Below are positions 9,242 through 18,802 of a DNA stretch of 64,000 nt, piece after piece. A model generated the notes under the pieces. That model was not told the origin of the DNA, did not search any database, and saw only the letters and a program-made list of their open reading frames with translations. Where the stretch lies: contig RPFO01000296.1 of NCBI GenBank assembly GCA_009746045.1, positions 2,639,677 through 2,703,676 on the forward strand, written 5' to 3'. Origin of the DNA: Mesostigma viride. Taxonomy: Eukaryota > Streptophyta > Mesostigmatophyceae > Mesostigmatales > Mesostigmataceae. Made by a program: the position numbers and the translations under genes. How positions within the stretch are numbered: the stretch's first letter is position 1; every line of letters begins with the position of its first letter.

Positions 9242-10952
9242 ATCGTCACGGGTCCGTTATAATGGTCCCAGTCGAACTGGGACCATTTAAACGGACCGAG
9301 TTTGTGGCAGAACTGGGCGCCGCGCCACTTTGAATTTAACGGTCAACTCGACGGATCCTGAAAGCTGGCCACGTGGCCTATCCGCAGCACTTCTCAGACC
9401 GTCCATCGGACACTTGGCCAGGGTGCTACGCGCTTGCAAGTCCAGGGGGGTACCATGGTCGAACGAAGACGACGTGCATAAAAATAATTTTGTCGTGCAT
9501 GCAATATTCCGGCTATGGCGAAGCAAAAGATGATTGGGGCAGGAGCACGGATGATCAGATTGCGCTGCAATTTTGTGGAAATATTATTTATGTCATAAAC
9601 ATGCTGCATACCTAGCTGCGGAACAGATAGAAATGCGAATGTAGGCTTCGGAGCAATTTTTCCTTGCGGCAGCTCGTTAGGGCGGCCAGGCGATGAGCAT
9701 GCCAGGGCTACGTCATTAATCGCAGCGAAAGTCCATTTGTTTGCGCACTGATGCAATATATAAATTGTTTTTAGCATTTGTGGTTAGTGGCGTGTTGAAA
9801 AAAGCCGCGGTGGATACATCTACAATGTGGGGGTGCTGGCTCCCGCAAGCAAGGTAACGTCCGGTCTCCAGCTGGTACGTATTTGAGCGCTGGCGTCTTG
9901 TAAGAACCCAGTATATATAGTTTAACGTTTGTCACTTGTTCGTAGGCTTGTACTAGAAGGTTTGTAATCGTTTTTTTGTGGTTTGCTGCTTCTTTGCACA
10001 GGCTTGTCAATTGGTTGGTGTACGCCAATGTCGGGCAGATTTTAGCCCATATTCACTTCCGTTCAGCCAATATTAGCCTCATGGTGGTGAGAACACGGTC
10101 GGGGTCGTTCATGGATAAGATATATGTAATACCAAGGTGATTATCCCTCGCTCATGCAGGTCGAAAGTAGTGTTTCCATGGCAAGCTTTCTGCACCACTT
10201 CATGTCTTGCTAGCTTCTTGTTGTGTGCTCCTTGCAAGCTAGAAACATGACCCTGCTGGCATGGCAGCATGTCCAGCTTAAACCATTTGTTTTTCTCATC
10301 ATTGACAACACTTTAGGGGTGCTTTTTTATACCTTTGCTGCACTAGTAATCTCCACCTTGCTATGCCTCCTCCTTGCGACCGTCCGTGTGCGTATGGTTG
10401 ATTGCACAAGCTTTATACCCAATGCATAGAATGGCAGTAGCTCTGTATGCTGGGGCTGTGCATTTGGATGCATTTGTGGTTGTTTATGATGATGTTGGCC
10501 AGGTTGCCACAAAGAAACTATACGGTAGTGCTAGCGAAACACACCCTAAAAACTGGGGCCGTTATAACGGACTGAGTTATTTTGGGCATTTTGCTAGCTG
10601 TGGTAGGCAGCTCTCTGCCATTTCATGATGTGAGTGCATCTATGCCATGCCTGTGAGTATAGCAAACTACCTTTGAAGGGCCAAGCCCAACTGATTTGTA
10701 TAAATGGTTTATATTGCATGGTATAGGTCTCATACCCTTTTTTTTTGGTACCCCCTTGGGGGGCATGCTATTTATAGCACCCTTGGAGCATGGAAATGTG
10801 ACCAACAACATGACCCCATCAAAACTTGATATAAAAGCATGCTTGGATACAAGGGTGGGCCAGAAAATGTTATTGGGCTTGATACTAGCGTGTTTGCAAA
10901 GATAGGTCAACTCAGTCCGTTCTCGTGGTCCCAGTCAAGACGGTTTAAGGGT
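9234..10952. mobile_element. TA-flanked non-autonomous DNA transposon between RNase H and integrase
   Basis: The ends ACCCTTAAATCGTC (9234) and, on the other strand, ACCCTTAAACCGTC (ending 10952) are inverted repeats, each flanked by TA (9232-9233, 10953-10954). A second inverted-repeat block further in (AACTGGGACC...AACGGACYGAGTT) is present at both ends, with a third, direct copy near 10551-10580. TA target duplication is the Tc1/mariner habit. No transposase frame is visible in the 1.7 kb, so it would move in trans or be dead. Superfamily assignment is tentative. Confidence 0.7.
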
Positions 10953-10980
10953 TAAACCTGTTCTGGATACCTCTGTAGCG

Positions 10981-12507
10981 ATGCCTACCTCTGATCTTGA
11001 ACGCCTTATTAGTAGATTTACGGCCACTGAGCCGGAAGCATTAGCTGCCATTGCTGCACATCCCCAACAATTAGGCAAGCATCCTTGTAAATTTGTAGGT
11101 GGGTTTTTATATGTGCAGGTAGCAGATTCTCCCCCTCAATGGCGCCTGTATGTCCCTCCTATCTGTCGCTCCTCCTTGCTCTTTGAGTTGCATGACTTAG
11201 CTGCTCATCAGGGTGGTAAACGGGTACGGGACTTAGTAGCCCGCTCTTATTACTGGCCTTCCCTTTATAAGGATGTAGATGAGTATGTTAGAACTTGTCA
11301 ATCTTGCCAGGAGATGAAACCCAATAACGTAGGACAGATAGCAGAACCTAGGACCTTGCCTGACCCCATCATGCCGTGGGATTCTATCATGATGGATGTT
11401 GTAGGACCTTTTAGAAAGAATGATAGGGGCAATGCCCAAATCCTTGTGTTCATAGATCGTTTTACTCGTATGTGCCATCTTGTGCCGCGTCCTTTAGAAC
11501 TCACAGCACGTGATTGCGCACGCCTATACCTCAATAATGTATACAGATATCATGGTTTGAGTAGGCAGTTTATTAGTGATAAGGATAAGTTATTTACCTC
11601 AGATTTTTGGCAGCAGTTTTTCGCTGCCATCGGTACCAAGGTTACCTACGGTACTGCCTACCACTCCTCCTCCTCTCATTTAGTGGAGCGTCTTAATAGG
11701 GTAGTAGAAGAAGCGCTTAGGCACTATGTTAATGGCTCGGGTAGTGATTGGGAGGATTATTTATGTTTGGTAGAGTTCTCCCTCAACAATTGTCCCCAAG
11801 CTGCGCATGGATATACGCCCTTCTTCTTAGATACTGGTAGACAGCCTCTTACTCCTACCTCTCTCTTAGCTAGTCCTCTACGGGACAAGGATGATGTGTC
11901 CCGAGATACTGTAGAAGGTGTACAGTCCTTACTAGATAGAATGAAAACTGCTCATGACCACGCGATCGCAGGGTACCAAAAAGCTCAGTCTAAGTACCTT
12001 GCTAGGTTGCGTGCCTCCTTAGATAGAAGAGCACCTGAGATAGAAATAGGAGATCTAGTATTAGTAGAAGGCCCCCGTGTTGGCCGTTTTGCTCATAAGT
12101 TTGAAGCAGAACTTAAGGTCAAACTTAGGCCCGCCTTCTTAGGACCCTTCCGTGTTTTGTCTAGAGTAGGAAATTTCCTATATAAAGTCGATATCCCTAC
12201 CTCTTGGCAGACACATTCAAACACCTTCCATAGGAGCCAGCTAAAACTGTACCACCCTAGTACGTTCGCTGGTAGAGAGCTAGCGCCTGCCCCTTTAGAG
12301 CATAACCCTGACACTGGGGAAGTAGAAGACGAAGTAGAAAGCATCGTGGCCCATAGAGATGTCAAAAAGGGCCGCGGTACCCAGCGTCAGTACAAAGTGA
12401 AGTGGATGTATGCTCGCAGTGAAGTAGATAAGGTCTGGTATACGGAAAGCGAGCTAGATGGGTGTAGTCGCTTGCTGCAGGAATATAAAACCCTGCACAA
12501 GCTTTAG
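10981..12507 (+). CDS. pol: Integrase with GPF module and chromodomain of element A
   Basis: The frame is open from before ATG 10981 and gives about 508 aa. The zinc-binding HHCC is visible as HDLAAHQ (near 11190) and CQSCQ (near 11300). The catalytic triad reads D in MMDVVGPF, D in FISDKDKLF and E in HLVERLNR, an intact DDE. A GPF/GPY-type module (LRPAFLGPFRVLSRVG) follows near 12130. The C-terminal chromodomain (EVESIVAHRD...YKVKWMYARSEVDKVWYTESEL) lies at 12310-12490. Integrase inserts the cDNA, and chromodomains of chromoviruses direct insertion to marked chromatin. It is separated from RT-RNase H only by the insertion at 9234-10952. Confidence 0.95.
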   Translation: MPTSDLERLISRFTATEPEALAAIAAHPQQLGKHPCKFVGGFLYVQVADSPPQWRLYVPPICRSSLLFELHDLAAHQGGKRVRDLVARSYYWPSLYKDVDEYVRTCQSCQEMKPNNVGQIAEPRTLPDPIMPWDSIMMDVVGPFRKNDRGNAQILVFIDRFTRMCHLVPRPLELTARDCARLYLNNVYRYHGLSRQFISDKDKLFTSDFWQQFFAAIGTKVTYGTAYHSSSSHLVERLNRVVEEALRHYVNGSGSDWEDYLCLVEFSLNNCPQAAHGYTPFFLDTGRQPLTPTSLLASPLRDKDDVSRDTVEGVQSLLDRMKTAHDHAIAGYQKAQSKYLARLRASLDRRAPEIEIGDLVLVEGPRVGRFAHKFEAELKVKLRPAFLGPFRVLSRVGNFLYKVDIPTSWQTHSNTFHRSQLKLYHPSTFAGRELAPAPLEHNPDTGEVEDEVESIVAHRDVKKGRGTQRQYKVKWMYARSEVDKVWYTESELDGCSRLLQEYKTLHKL

Positions 12508-12585
12508 CAGTAGACCTTCTCCTCTCTTATATTATGCCTGCTGTCGACGGGTGGTTGGTTGTCCCCCCCCCCCTCCGCAGCCGTC

Positions 12586-14903
12586 ATGTCAGAGCCTACC
12601 CCTCCGGCTGCTCAAGAGTTCGCTGCCGTCCCCGCCCCTACCGGACCCTGAGCTGTATTTCGAGGCCCTTCCGGGCCGCTGGGTGTCGCGGTCCAGTTAT
12701 CCGGATGGCGTTGTGCAGCCGGCCCTTCAGGCCCGACATGCGAGTTTAGTCAGGGCGGCCCTCTTTGGGGTCACGTGGTACGGTCCTTCCCCTGACGAGC
12801 CGCATCAGCTTGTTTTGCACGGGTTCGACGATACCGGGCACTGTTTGTTAGGGTGTGGTTCCCGCTGTCCAGCCTTGGGACAGATAGATGCGGTTCTCCA
12901 GTGCTCCCGTGTATTCTCCTACCTTTCTACCCCTGTGGGCCGCGCCTGCCTCCGGGAGGTGTTCCCCTGGCTTCCGGCTGAGGGTGAGGCTGAGTTAGAT
13001 GAGAACCCCTGCGACCTTTTGCGGGCCGTAGAATTCATGGAGAGAGCTGATCAGTCGATGGGATTAGCATTTGGTGGTCCTGCCCCTACGGGCGCCCCAT
13101 CCGAGGTACATTATACTCCAGATTATTCTGCCTCGAGCGCTGCGTCCGCCTCCTCGGCGTCTGCTCCTCCCTCTCCGGTCCCGTCGTCACCTCGGTCGAC
13201 CCGGTGTGTTGCAGTGGAGCCTACCCCTTCGGGTTTGCCTGATCCTCTGTCGGCGACGGTCTTGGCTATGCAGGCTCAGATCCAGTCCCTGACCACGGCA
13301 TTCGGGGCCTTCATGGCTGCCCAAGCGCAGACTCCGGCCACGCCAGGTGTGTCTGTGGTGGCTGCGCCCCCTACCCCTTCGGGTGTTTCGGCACCTGTGG
13401 TTTTGCCGTCGCCCACTACCCCTTCGGTAGCGGCGGCTCCGACACCTCCGGTTACCTCCGTGCCGGCGACCGACGTTTCTGCGCCGCGACGCGAGTCTTC
13501 TGCCCCTTCGGCTGTGCCCGCCGTCGCCTCCTCTGGGCCGCCCGCTGCACCTTCACCGCCAGTTTGGGGTTTCTTCAGCGACACGGGCGATCATCCCAGG
13601 CTTTGGGAGGGTGGTCCCCCGCAGAGGATTCCGGTGCCCGACTGGAGCTTGGATGGCAACCAATCTTATGCCGGACTGCCTGTCCCTACGGGTCCTATTT
13701 TCAATATGTGGCCTGAGGGTGCGCCGGCAACGGAGACCGACGCGCCCGCTGCGGTGGCGGGTCCGTCACGGCCCTCGCTGGCTTCGGGTCCGGCGCGACC
13801 TCCTGTTGTACCAGTGTCATCTGTGTCGGTGACGGCTCCCGTCCCTGCGTCGGCCCCCGCTTCGGTCCCTGCCCCTTCGGCCTCGCGGTCTTTGGCTGCG
13901 GTCGTTCGGTCCACCGGTCAGGATCCTCGCGCCACCCGCGCTGCCGATTCCCTCCGGGAGTTGTCCCAGGGTGATCGGGACAGGGCCCCTTCCGTGGTGC
14001 ATGCGACGCCGGAGTCGCGTGACACGCCCGTGCCTGGGTGTGGTATGTCTGCACTCGCCTGCCGTCAGTGTGACCTGCCGCGCGCCTCCGCCGAGGTGGC
14101 CATCACGCCCATGTCCTACGGGTTCTCCCAGGTGTGTCGGGCGCCGCGGGATCGTGGCCTCCCTGTCGAGACTGATCGGCCCCCTTTCGACATGGTTATT
14201 TTAGCTGATCCTGTGTTCCAGGGTGAGATCCTGGTTCGGCGCGTTCTGTACCGCTGGGCTAGGCGTCACAACGACTTGGACACCTACGGTGGGTTCCAGT
14301 GGGCTTACCCTCCGCCTCTGGGCATTATGGCTTCGGATGCCCTTACGGTCGAGTTTCCTGCGGTACCGGGTGCCACGTATAGCACTGTTCTCCAGCCCAT
14401 CTTAGAGTGGGATGCCCGTCGTCCAGCGCCCATCCCGGGCCAGGGGCTAGACTCCCGCGGCCACCCTCCTCCTCGGGCCAGCGACTACCTGGAGACATTC
14501 GGGTCGCGCCAGTGTGCTCGTCGGTGGCGCTCCTGAGAGGTTCGTCACATCCGTCCGGATGTGGCCGTCCAACGTGGAGCCCCTGGTGGACCTGTTTTTC
14601 CCGACGGGTTTGCGCCCGCGGATCCGGTACCATCGTCTCCTCCTGCGGGCCCTCTGTTTGATCGCGGTAGAGCCTTTCCTTCGCCTCTTTGCCTGTGGCT
14701 TCCTGGACTGGGCCCGTGGCCAGGTCGTTCTTACGCAGCATAGGTATTACTGGGCCTTTCTGGGCCTTTTTCCTGACGGAGTGTGGGCCGATGTTTTCCT
14801 CACTGTAGATAGGCATGACAATGTCGAGGATGTGGCCCACTACCAGGCCTACCTGGATGTCCTGCTGGCCTCCCGTGGTACCTACCAGACGGATGGCCAT
14901 TAG
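12586..14903 (+). pseudogene. Extra ORF downstream of pol in element A, two frame breaks
   Basis: An ATG at 12586 starts a Pro/Ala-rich frame that stops after about 22 codons near 12650. The main frame (to 14536) continues in another register with LPDPELYFEALPGRW, a Cys-containing globular stretch to about 13060 and a long Ser/Pro/Ala-rich linker (13100-13950). A second conserved-looking region follows (14050-14500). A third register from about 14514 to 14903 encodes a hydrophobic, Trp/Phe/Leu-rich end. No signal peptide, furin site or clear membrane anchor is seen, so I do not call it env. Element B carries an ORF at the same position (23540-24684). Function unknown. Confidence 0.6.
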
Positions 14904-15277
14904 ATAGAGGGCCTTAGGCCCGACCTGAGGGTGTTGTCCCTCCGGTATGTAGAGTCGCCCTCATATTCTGGCCAGTTGGTTGACTGTTCTTGGTCCTTGA
15001 CGCCGATGTGTTTACTCTGTGTGTCCTGCCCAGTGCCGTTCCCCCCCGGCCAGGACTCCGTTCCAGGCAGTTAGGGGAACCTCCCACCAGGCTTGGTGCT
15101 GGCTAACCCTATACACCACCCGGCGTGGTGGTGGAGACCGTGTGAACTATTGGTGTTTTGTATCTGGGATGGTCTATCGATTGTGTTGGTGTGTGTTGGG
15201 TGCATTAGGTTTTTCCTACCCCTTCGTTTCCTCCCAGTGCGTAGGGAGAGGGCTCCCTACCTTTGTGGGGGGGGAGG
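14904..15277 (+). other. 3' untranslated region and polypurine tract of element A
   Basis: No gene is recognised. The last bases before the 3' LTR are a G-run (GTGGGGGGGGAGG, 15265-15277). That is the polypurine tract expected to prime plus-strand DNA synthesis, directly abutting the TG of the LTR. Confidence 0.8.
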
Positions 15278-15853
15278 TGTTACGTCGCGTAACAATTCGT
15301 TGTAGTTACGGACGTAAATTAGGTCTTTTGCCTCAGTTGTCCCTAGGTTTACGTTTAGGCTCCTACCGGGACATTATTGTCTTCGTAACAGTACTGTGGT
15401 ACATTGGGTGCCGTTGGGCGCCGCGCCGCGTACTTTACTAGTGGTCCTGATCCTTTGGTAGAATGTAGTGGACCAGCGTGCATCAGTAGATGTAGTGGAC
15501 CAGCGTGCATCTGTAGGCGAGGGCCATGTCGGCCCGAGCGTGTTGGACCGTTGGTGACCATTTATGCGTGTTCTACCCCTTGTGTGTGCACTCGGCGTGT
15601 GTTAAATTAATTAACACATATAGGCTTGGGTCACGGCAGTGTAGTTGTGTTTCCTTCCTCTTTTCCTGGAGTAAACGGGTTTTGGTAAATGGTTGTATGG
15701 CGTATTATAGTAACACATACGTTAATGCATTGAGATCAGCTCCGTCACGTTCGTCTTTCGCCAGAGGTTTGAGTAGTAGAGGAGGCCTGACCAGTTTAGG
15801 TAGTATCAGGCCCATTAGAGGTAGAGGCGGAGGTAGATATCCGCGGCGTAACA
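15278..15853 (+). repeat. 3' LTR of element A
   Basis: The LTR is 576 bp, starting TGTTACGTCGCGTAACA and ending CGCGGCGTAACA. Its first 17 bases contain an extra copy of the terminal inverted repeat. It is followed directly by the target duplication CTCGG. This copy shows the site into which the LINE of the 5' LTR inserted. Confidence 0.97.
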
Positions 15854-15858
15854 CTCGG

Positions 15859-16319
15859 CTCTGCACCACTACAAGGAATCGGCGCCACAAGCTAGGGAGG
15901 AAAGTCGGCTGCGCAACGCCAAGGTACGTTTTGTCAAGCAGTATGTGGTAGTAGCTTGCAGCCAACCGCTTTGCTCCGACTCTCTTACCTGCAACGCGTA
16001 GGATGTGCGCCCATCCTTGTTGTTTTGTTTGTGAATTTGTCGTTTCTGTGACGTATTGTGACTAGCGTCCTGGCTGCGAAAGCTGTGGGCGCTGGTAGGG
16101 TGGTTTCCGTGGCTAATTCGTCCTTGCGAAAAGGCGGGCAGTTATCACGGAGGCTACCCTCTTGTATGGAATTAGGGGCGCGAAGCTCCTGATTTCTGTG
16201 ATAGTGATTAGATTAGAGCCAGTTGGCATCCCACCCCTGTGACAGGTCACGCACTAGTCTAGAGGTAAAAAGGTTCCTTTCTCTTTTCTATCTCTGTCTG
16301 CTGGCAATAGACAACGTGT
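15859..16319 (+). other. Leader of older Ty3 element B
   Basis: This is a non-coding stretch between the element A insertion and the first ORF of element B. The distance from the insertion to that ORF is similar to the 505-bp leader of element A. No LTR end can be recognised, because the 5' LTR of B would lie left of the window. Confidence 0.4.
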
Positions 16320-16748
16320 GTGATGGCTAATAGTAATAATAGAAATAATATTAGATATAATAATGGAGCACTTGGGGGTTGGGATAGTGATGTATCTAGG
16401 CAACTTTACTATGCTGTGGCACATGATGGAGGCACAGGGAAAGTAGGTATTTTCTATAGCTGGGTAGACTGCAAGAACTATATAGTGGATAGGCATAAGG
16501 CTATCTTTAAGGGATTCAAGACAGCATGGGAAGCAGATAGGGTTATCCAGGAATACATGACACGTCCAGTAGGCTTGCACGTAGAGGCACCACCTCAGGA
16601 GATTAGGACTCGCCCAATGCCTAGGGGCCGTAGTTGTGCACCCAATAGTGCAACAGTAGAGAGCAGGACGGGGGACACACAGGCTGTCACCGTCACGTTC
16701 AGCCAACTCACTGTCAGCACCCCACCTAGGCAGCCACCTAGTTTCTAG
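16320..16748 (+). CDS. Stand-alone hybrid-binding / viroplasmin-like domain ORF of element B
   Basis: The frame may start at the overlapping ATG 16323; 142 aa. Residues about 23-75 read LYYAVAHDGGTGKVGIFYSW, then DCKNYIVDRHKAIFKGFKT and EADRVIQEYM. This is close to the RNase H1 hybrid-binding/viroplasmin pattern: YxAV, GIFYSW, KGFKT, EA. The match is clearer here than in element A. The remainder is Arg/Pro/Thr-rich. It precedes the gag-like ORF by about 160 AT-rich bases, the same arrangement as in element A. The two ORFs are diverged at sequence level, so the arrangement is older than either insertion. Role inferred only. Confidence 0.75.
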   Translation: MMANSNNRNNIRYNNGALGGWDSDVSRQLYYAVAHDGGTGKVGIFYSWVDCKNYIVDRHKAIFKGFKTAWEADRVIQEYMTRPVGLHVEAPPQEIRTRPMPRGRSCAPNSATVESRTGDTQAVTVTFSQLTVSTPPRQPPSF

Positions 16749-16910
16749 AGGAGTAGAGTACTAATTATAGCTTACTATATAATAGCTACATTAGCAGAAT
16801 AACGTAGGGCAGTCGCTTGGTTGATTGCTTGTGGGCATGTGCATGGCATTTTCCTCCTTCTTCCTCTCTCCTTCCTTCCTTCTCTTGTGGATGTGGTACT
16901 GGTAAACATG

Positions 16911-17741
16911 CCGCGGGGTAAAAAGAAGGTACGCGGCACGACTAGGAGTCATTCCGAGGAGGGAGGTGCAGACTTGGATAGGCAGGGCAGCCCAGAGTAC
17001 CAAGTACAGGAGGTATCACAACAGGGCTCGTCCTACCAGCAAGGCAGTCCTGTAGGTCACCCAGGTGAGCTGGCTAGTACCTCTCTTGAGCCGCGAAGGC
17101 CACGAGGAGCGGATAGGATGGATAATAGGGAGGAATACCAGCCGCAGCGAATGCAGGCTGAGTATAACCAGCTGATGGAACGGGCAGGTGATGAGACCCG
17201 GCCCAGATCGAATCCCACGAGTGCAGCCCAGCACCAGTCAGTGCAGCCGCAGCAACGCCCGCCCGGGCAGCCGCAGCAGCACCCAGTGCAGTCCCCACAG
17301 CAGCATTCGGAACAGCAACAGCCGTTACCGCAGCAGTGGCAGCAGCAGCCAGTACAGCAGCAGCAGCCACCGCCGCCGCAGCAGCAACAGTGTCAGCAGC
17401 CGCAGCAGCTTCCGCCGTTGCAGCAGCAGCAGCAGCCGCTAAGCCAGCCGACCGGTTCGCAGATATTTGGTCCGCTTAGTCAGAACGCGACCTATTATCA
17501 CGCGCAACGTGCCCAACGATTACAACATCCCTGGGCGAGCGGTCGACGGGTTTCTTTTGGCAGTGACCTGCAGTCCAATGCGACATCGCTGTGGACCCAG
17601 GACGAGGCTAGGGTTCCACCGCCGGTATACGATGAGGCTAGGCCCGCGTCGTCCCATCCGGCGCGCAATGTCCCAGCAGCCGAACCTGCGCGGCCGAGCG
17701 TGTCGCATGGCACACAACGGTCTGAAAGTGCCAAAAAATAG
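16911..17741 (+). CDS. gag: N-terminal part of gag-like protein, element B
   Basis: ATG 16911 opens a 276-aa frame with a basic start (PRGKKKVRGTTR) and a Gln/Pro-rich middle (about residues 125-215). The end, GRRVSFGSDLQSNATS, is reminiscent of the QVRFSDDPSLT part of gag in element A. There is no capsid core and no zinc knuckle before the stop at 17741. These appear only at 18196 onward. I read it as the N-terminal third of gag left after loss of the capsid region. It could also be a separate element abutting B. Confidence 0.5.
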   Translation, partial: PRGKKKVRGTTRSHSEEGGADLDRQGSPEYQVQEVSQQGSSYQQGSPVGHPGELASTSLEPRRPRGADRMDNREEYQPQRMQAEYNQLMERAGDETRPRSNPTSAAQHQSVQPQQRPPGQPQQHPVQSPQQHSEQQQPLPQQWQQQPVQQQQPPPPQQQQCQQPQQLPPLQQQQQPLSQPTGSQIFGPLSQNATYYHAQRAQRLQHPWASGRRVSFGSDLQSNATSLWTQDEARVPPPVYDEARPASSHPARNVPAAEPARPSVSHGTQRSESAKK

Positions 17742-18195
17742 CCTTATTACTCCTGCACGACGCAATTATAGTCGAAACATGCTAGATCTTGGTAGGTAGC
17801 ATCTTCAGGACACTAGTAGAAGGATTGCAACTTTCCGGACCTACCGGACCTCAGCTGACCTACTTTTGGCATGTCTATTTTTAGCATTTTTCAGGATTTT
17901 AATACAAACAAATACCTTCTAATATGCAAATGAAGAGTTCTTGACCCCCGCGCCCGTGGCCGTTCGAGAAATTAGCGATATTGCAAACCGTAAACTTTCC
18001 GCCACGAAATGAGGTCATCAACTAATCTTCTGCGAAATTCAAGCATTTTTTCTAGCTGTTTACGTGCCATATATCGATTAATATTGCATAAAGGCATGCC
18101 GCCATGGCCACTTCCGCGAGGGTTGAGCGGTCCGGGCACACATTATACACCGTACGGACGGTACCGCGAATTTTTTGGCGCGGAAAATATTCGGC
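17742..18195. other. Unassigned stretch replacing the capsid region
   Basis: AT-rich sequence without coding signal sits where the capsid-coding part of gag should be. No terminal repeats or target duplication were found that would show it to be an insertion. The simplest reading is deletion plus filler or a breakpoint between two elements. Confidence 0.4.
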
Positions 18196-18651
18196 GCGCC
18201 ACGTCCCCTTAAGAAGCCCCTGAACCAGCTGAACGCGGTGATGGAGGAGCTCAGTGCCATGGAGCAGTCTAAAGGAGCCTGCTTCACGTGTGGCCAGCTA
18301 GGGCACTTTGCACGGGATTGCCCCAAGCGAGATCAGTTTCCAGTCGACACCAAGGGTCCTCAGGGGGTGCTTCCATTCACCAGACCATCCACCTTCCCTC
18401 CTGGGGTGAGCCAGAGCGACCACAGGGCACAGCCCGGGTTTAGACCCAACTTCCAGGCTTCGGGCAGGGGACCATTCCAGCCCAAGGGCTTCAGCAGACA
18501 AGACAGGCGTAGGATGGTCAACGCCCTGTGGCACCTCCTAGCAGAGGAGGAGGAGGGCGAAGGGGAGGCAGACGGCATAGAGGAGCAGCAGGTGCAGCCT
18601 TCAGCGGGGAGCTCGTCTTCAGATCACCCTCCTGAGCTGCCAAAAAACTAG
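18196..18651 (+). pseudogene. gag: C-terminal gag (nucleocapsid zinc knuckle) of element B
   Basis: The frame encodes LNQLNAVMEELSAMEQSKG followed by a CCHC knuckle, CFTCGQLGHFARDC, near 18280-18325. A Pro/Gln-rich tail with an acidic stretch (EEEEGEGEAD) leads to a stop at 18651. Zinc knuckles bind element RNA. The capsid part is missing upstream, so this is a fragment. Confidence 0.85.
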
Positions 18652-18802
18652 TGGAGCCCCCAGGACTACGTCCAGCGGTGGAGTTAACTGGTTTGCCTGC
18701 TGTGCATGTCCGTCCTGTGAACAACTTGTCTGCCTCTGATTCTACCACCCCATTGGGCCCTCCTACCCCCAGTCAACTCTTGAAGTTCCAGGCTATAGGC
18801 TG

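Larger units (their letters stand above)
385..15853 (+). mobile_element. Element A: complete Ty3/gypsy LTR retrotransposon (chromovirus) with three nested insertions
   Basis: Both LTRs begin TGTTACG and end CGTAACA. The element is flanked by an exact 5-bp target duplication, CTCGG (380-384 and 15854-15858). Gene order is LTR, hybrid-binding-domain ORF (2410), gag (2930), protease with DSGA (6849), RT with YLDD and RNase H (7280), integrase with HHCC, DDE, GPF and chromodomain (10981), extra ORF (12586), G-rich polypurine tract, LTR. RT before integrase and a C-terminal chromodomain place it with Ty3 chromoviruses. Nested inside are a LINE-derived copy (415-1352), a split-direct-repeat element (3003-4968) and a TIR element (9234-10952). 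Without the LINE, the two LTRs are 573 and 576 bp and differ only by a 3-bp indel, so insertion was recent. Gag, protease and the 3' ORF nevertheless carry frame breaks. Confidence 0.95.

Noticed and set aside
9231..10957. TTAACCCTTAA at the transposon ends as telomere-like sequence
   Set aside because: Only one unit on each side and it is part of the terminal inverted repeat.
12586..14903. Calling the extra 3' ORF env
   Set aside because: No signal peptide, cleavage site or membrane anchor could be seen; position alone is not enough.
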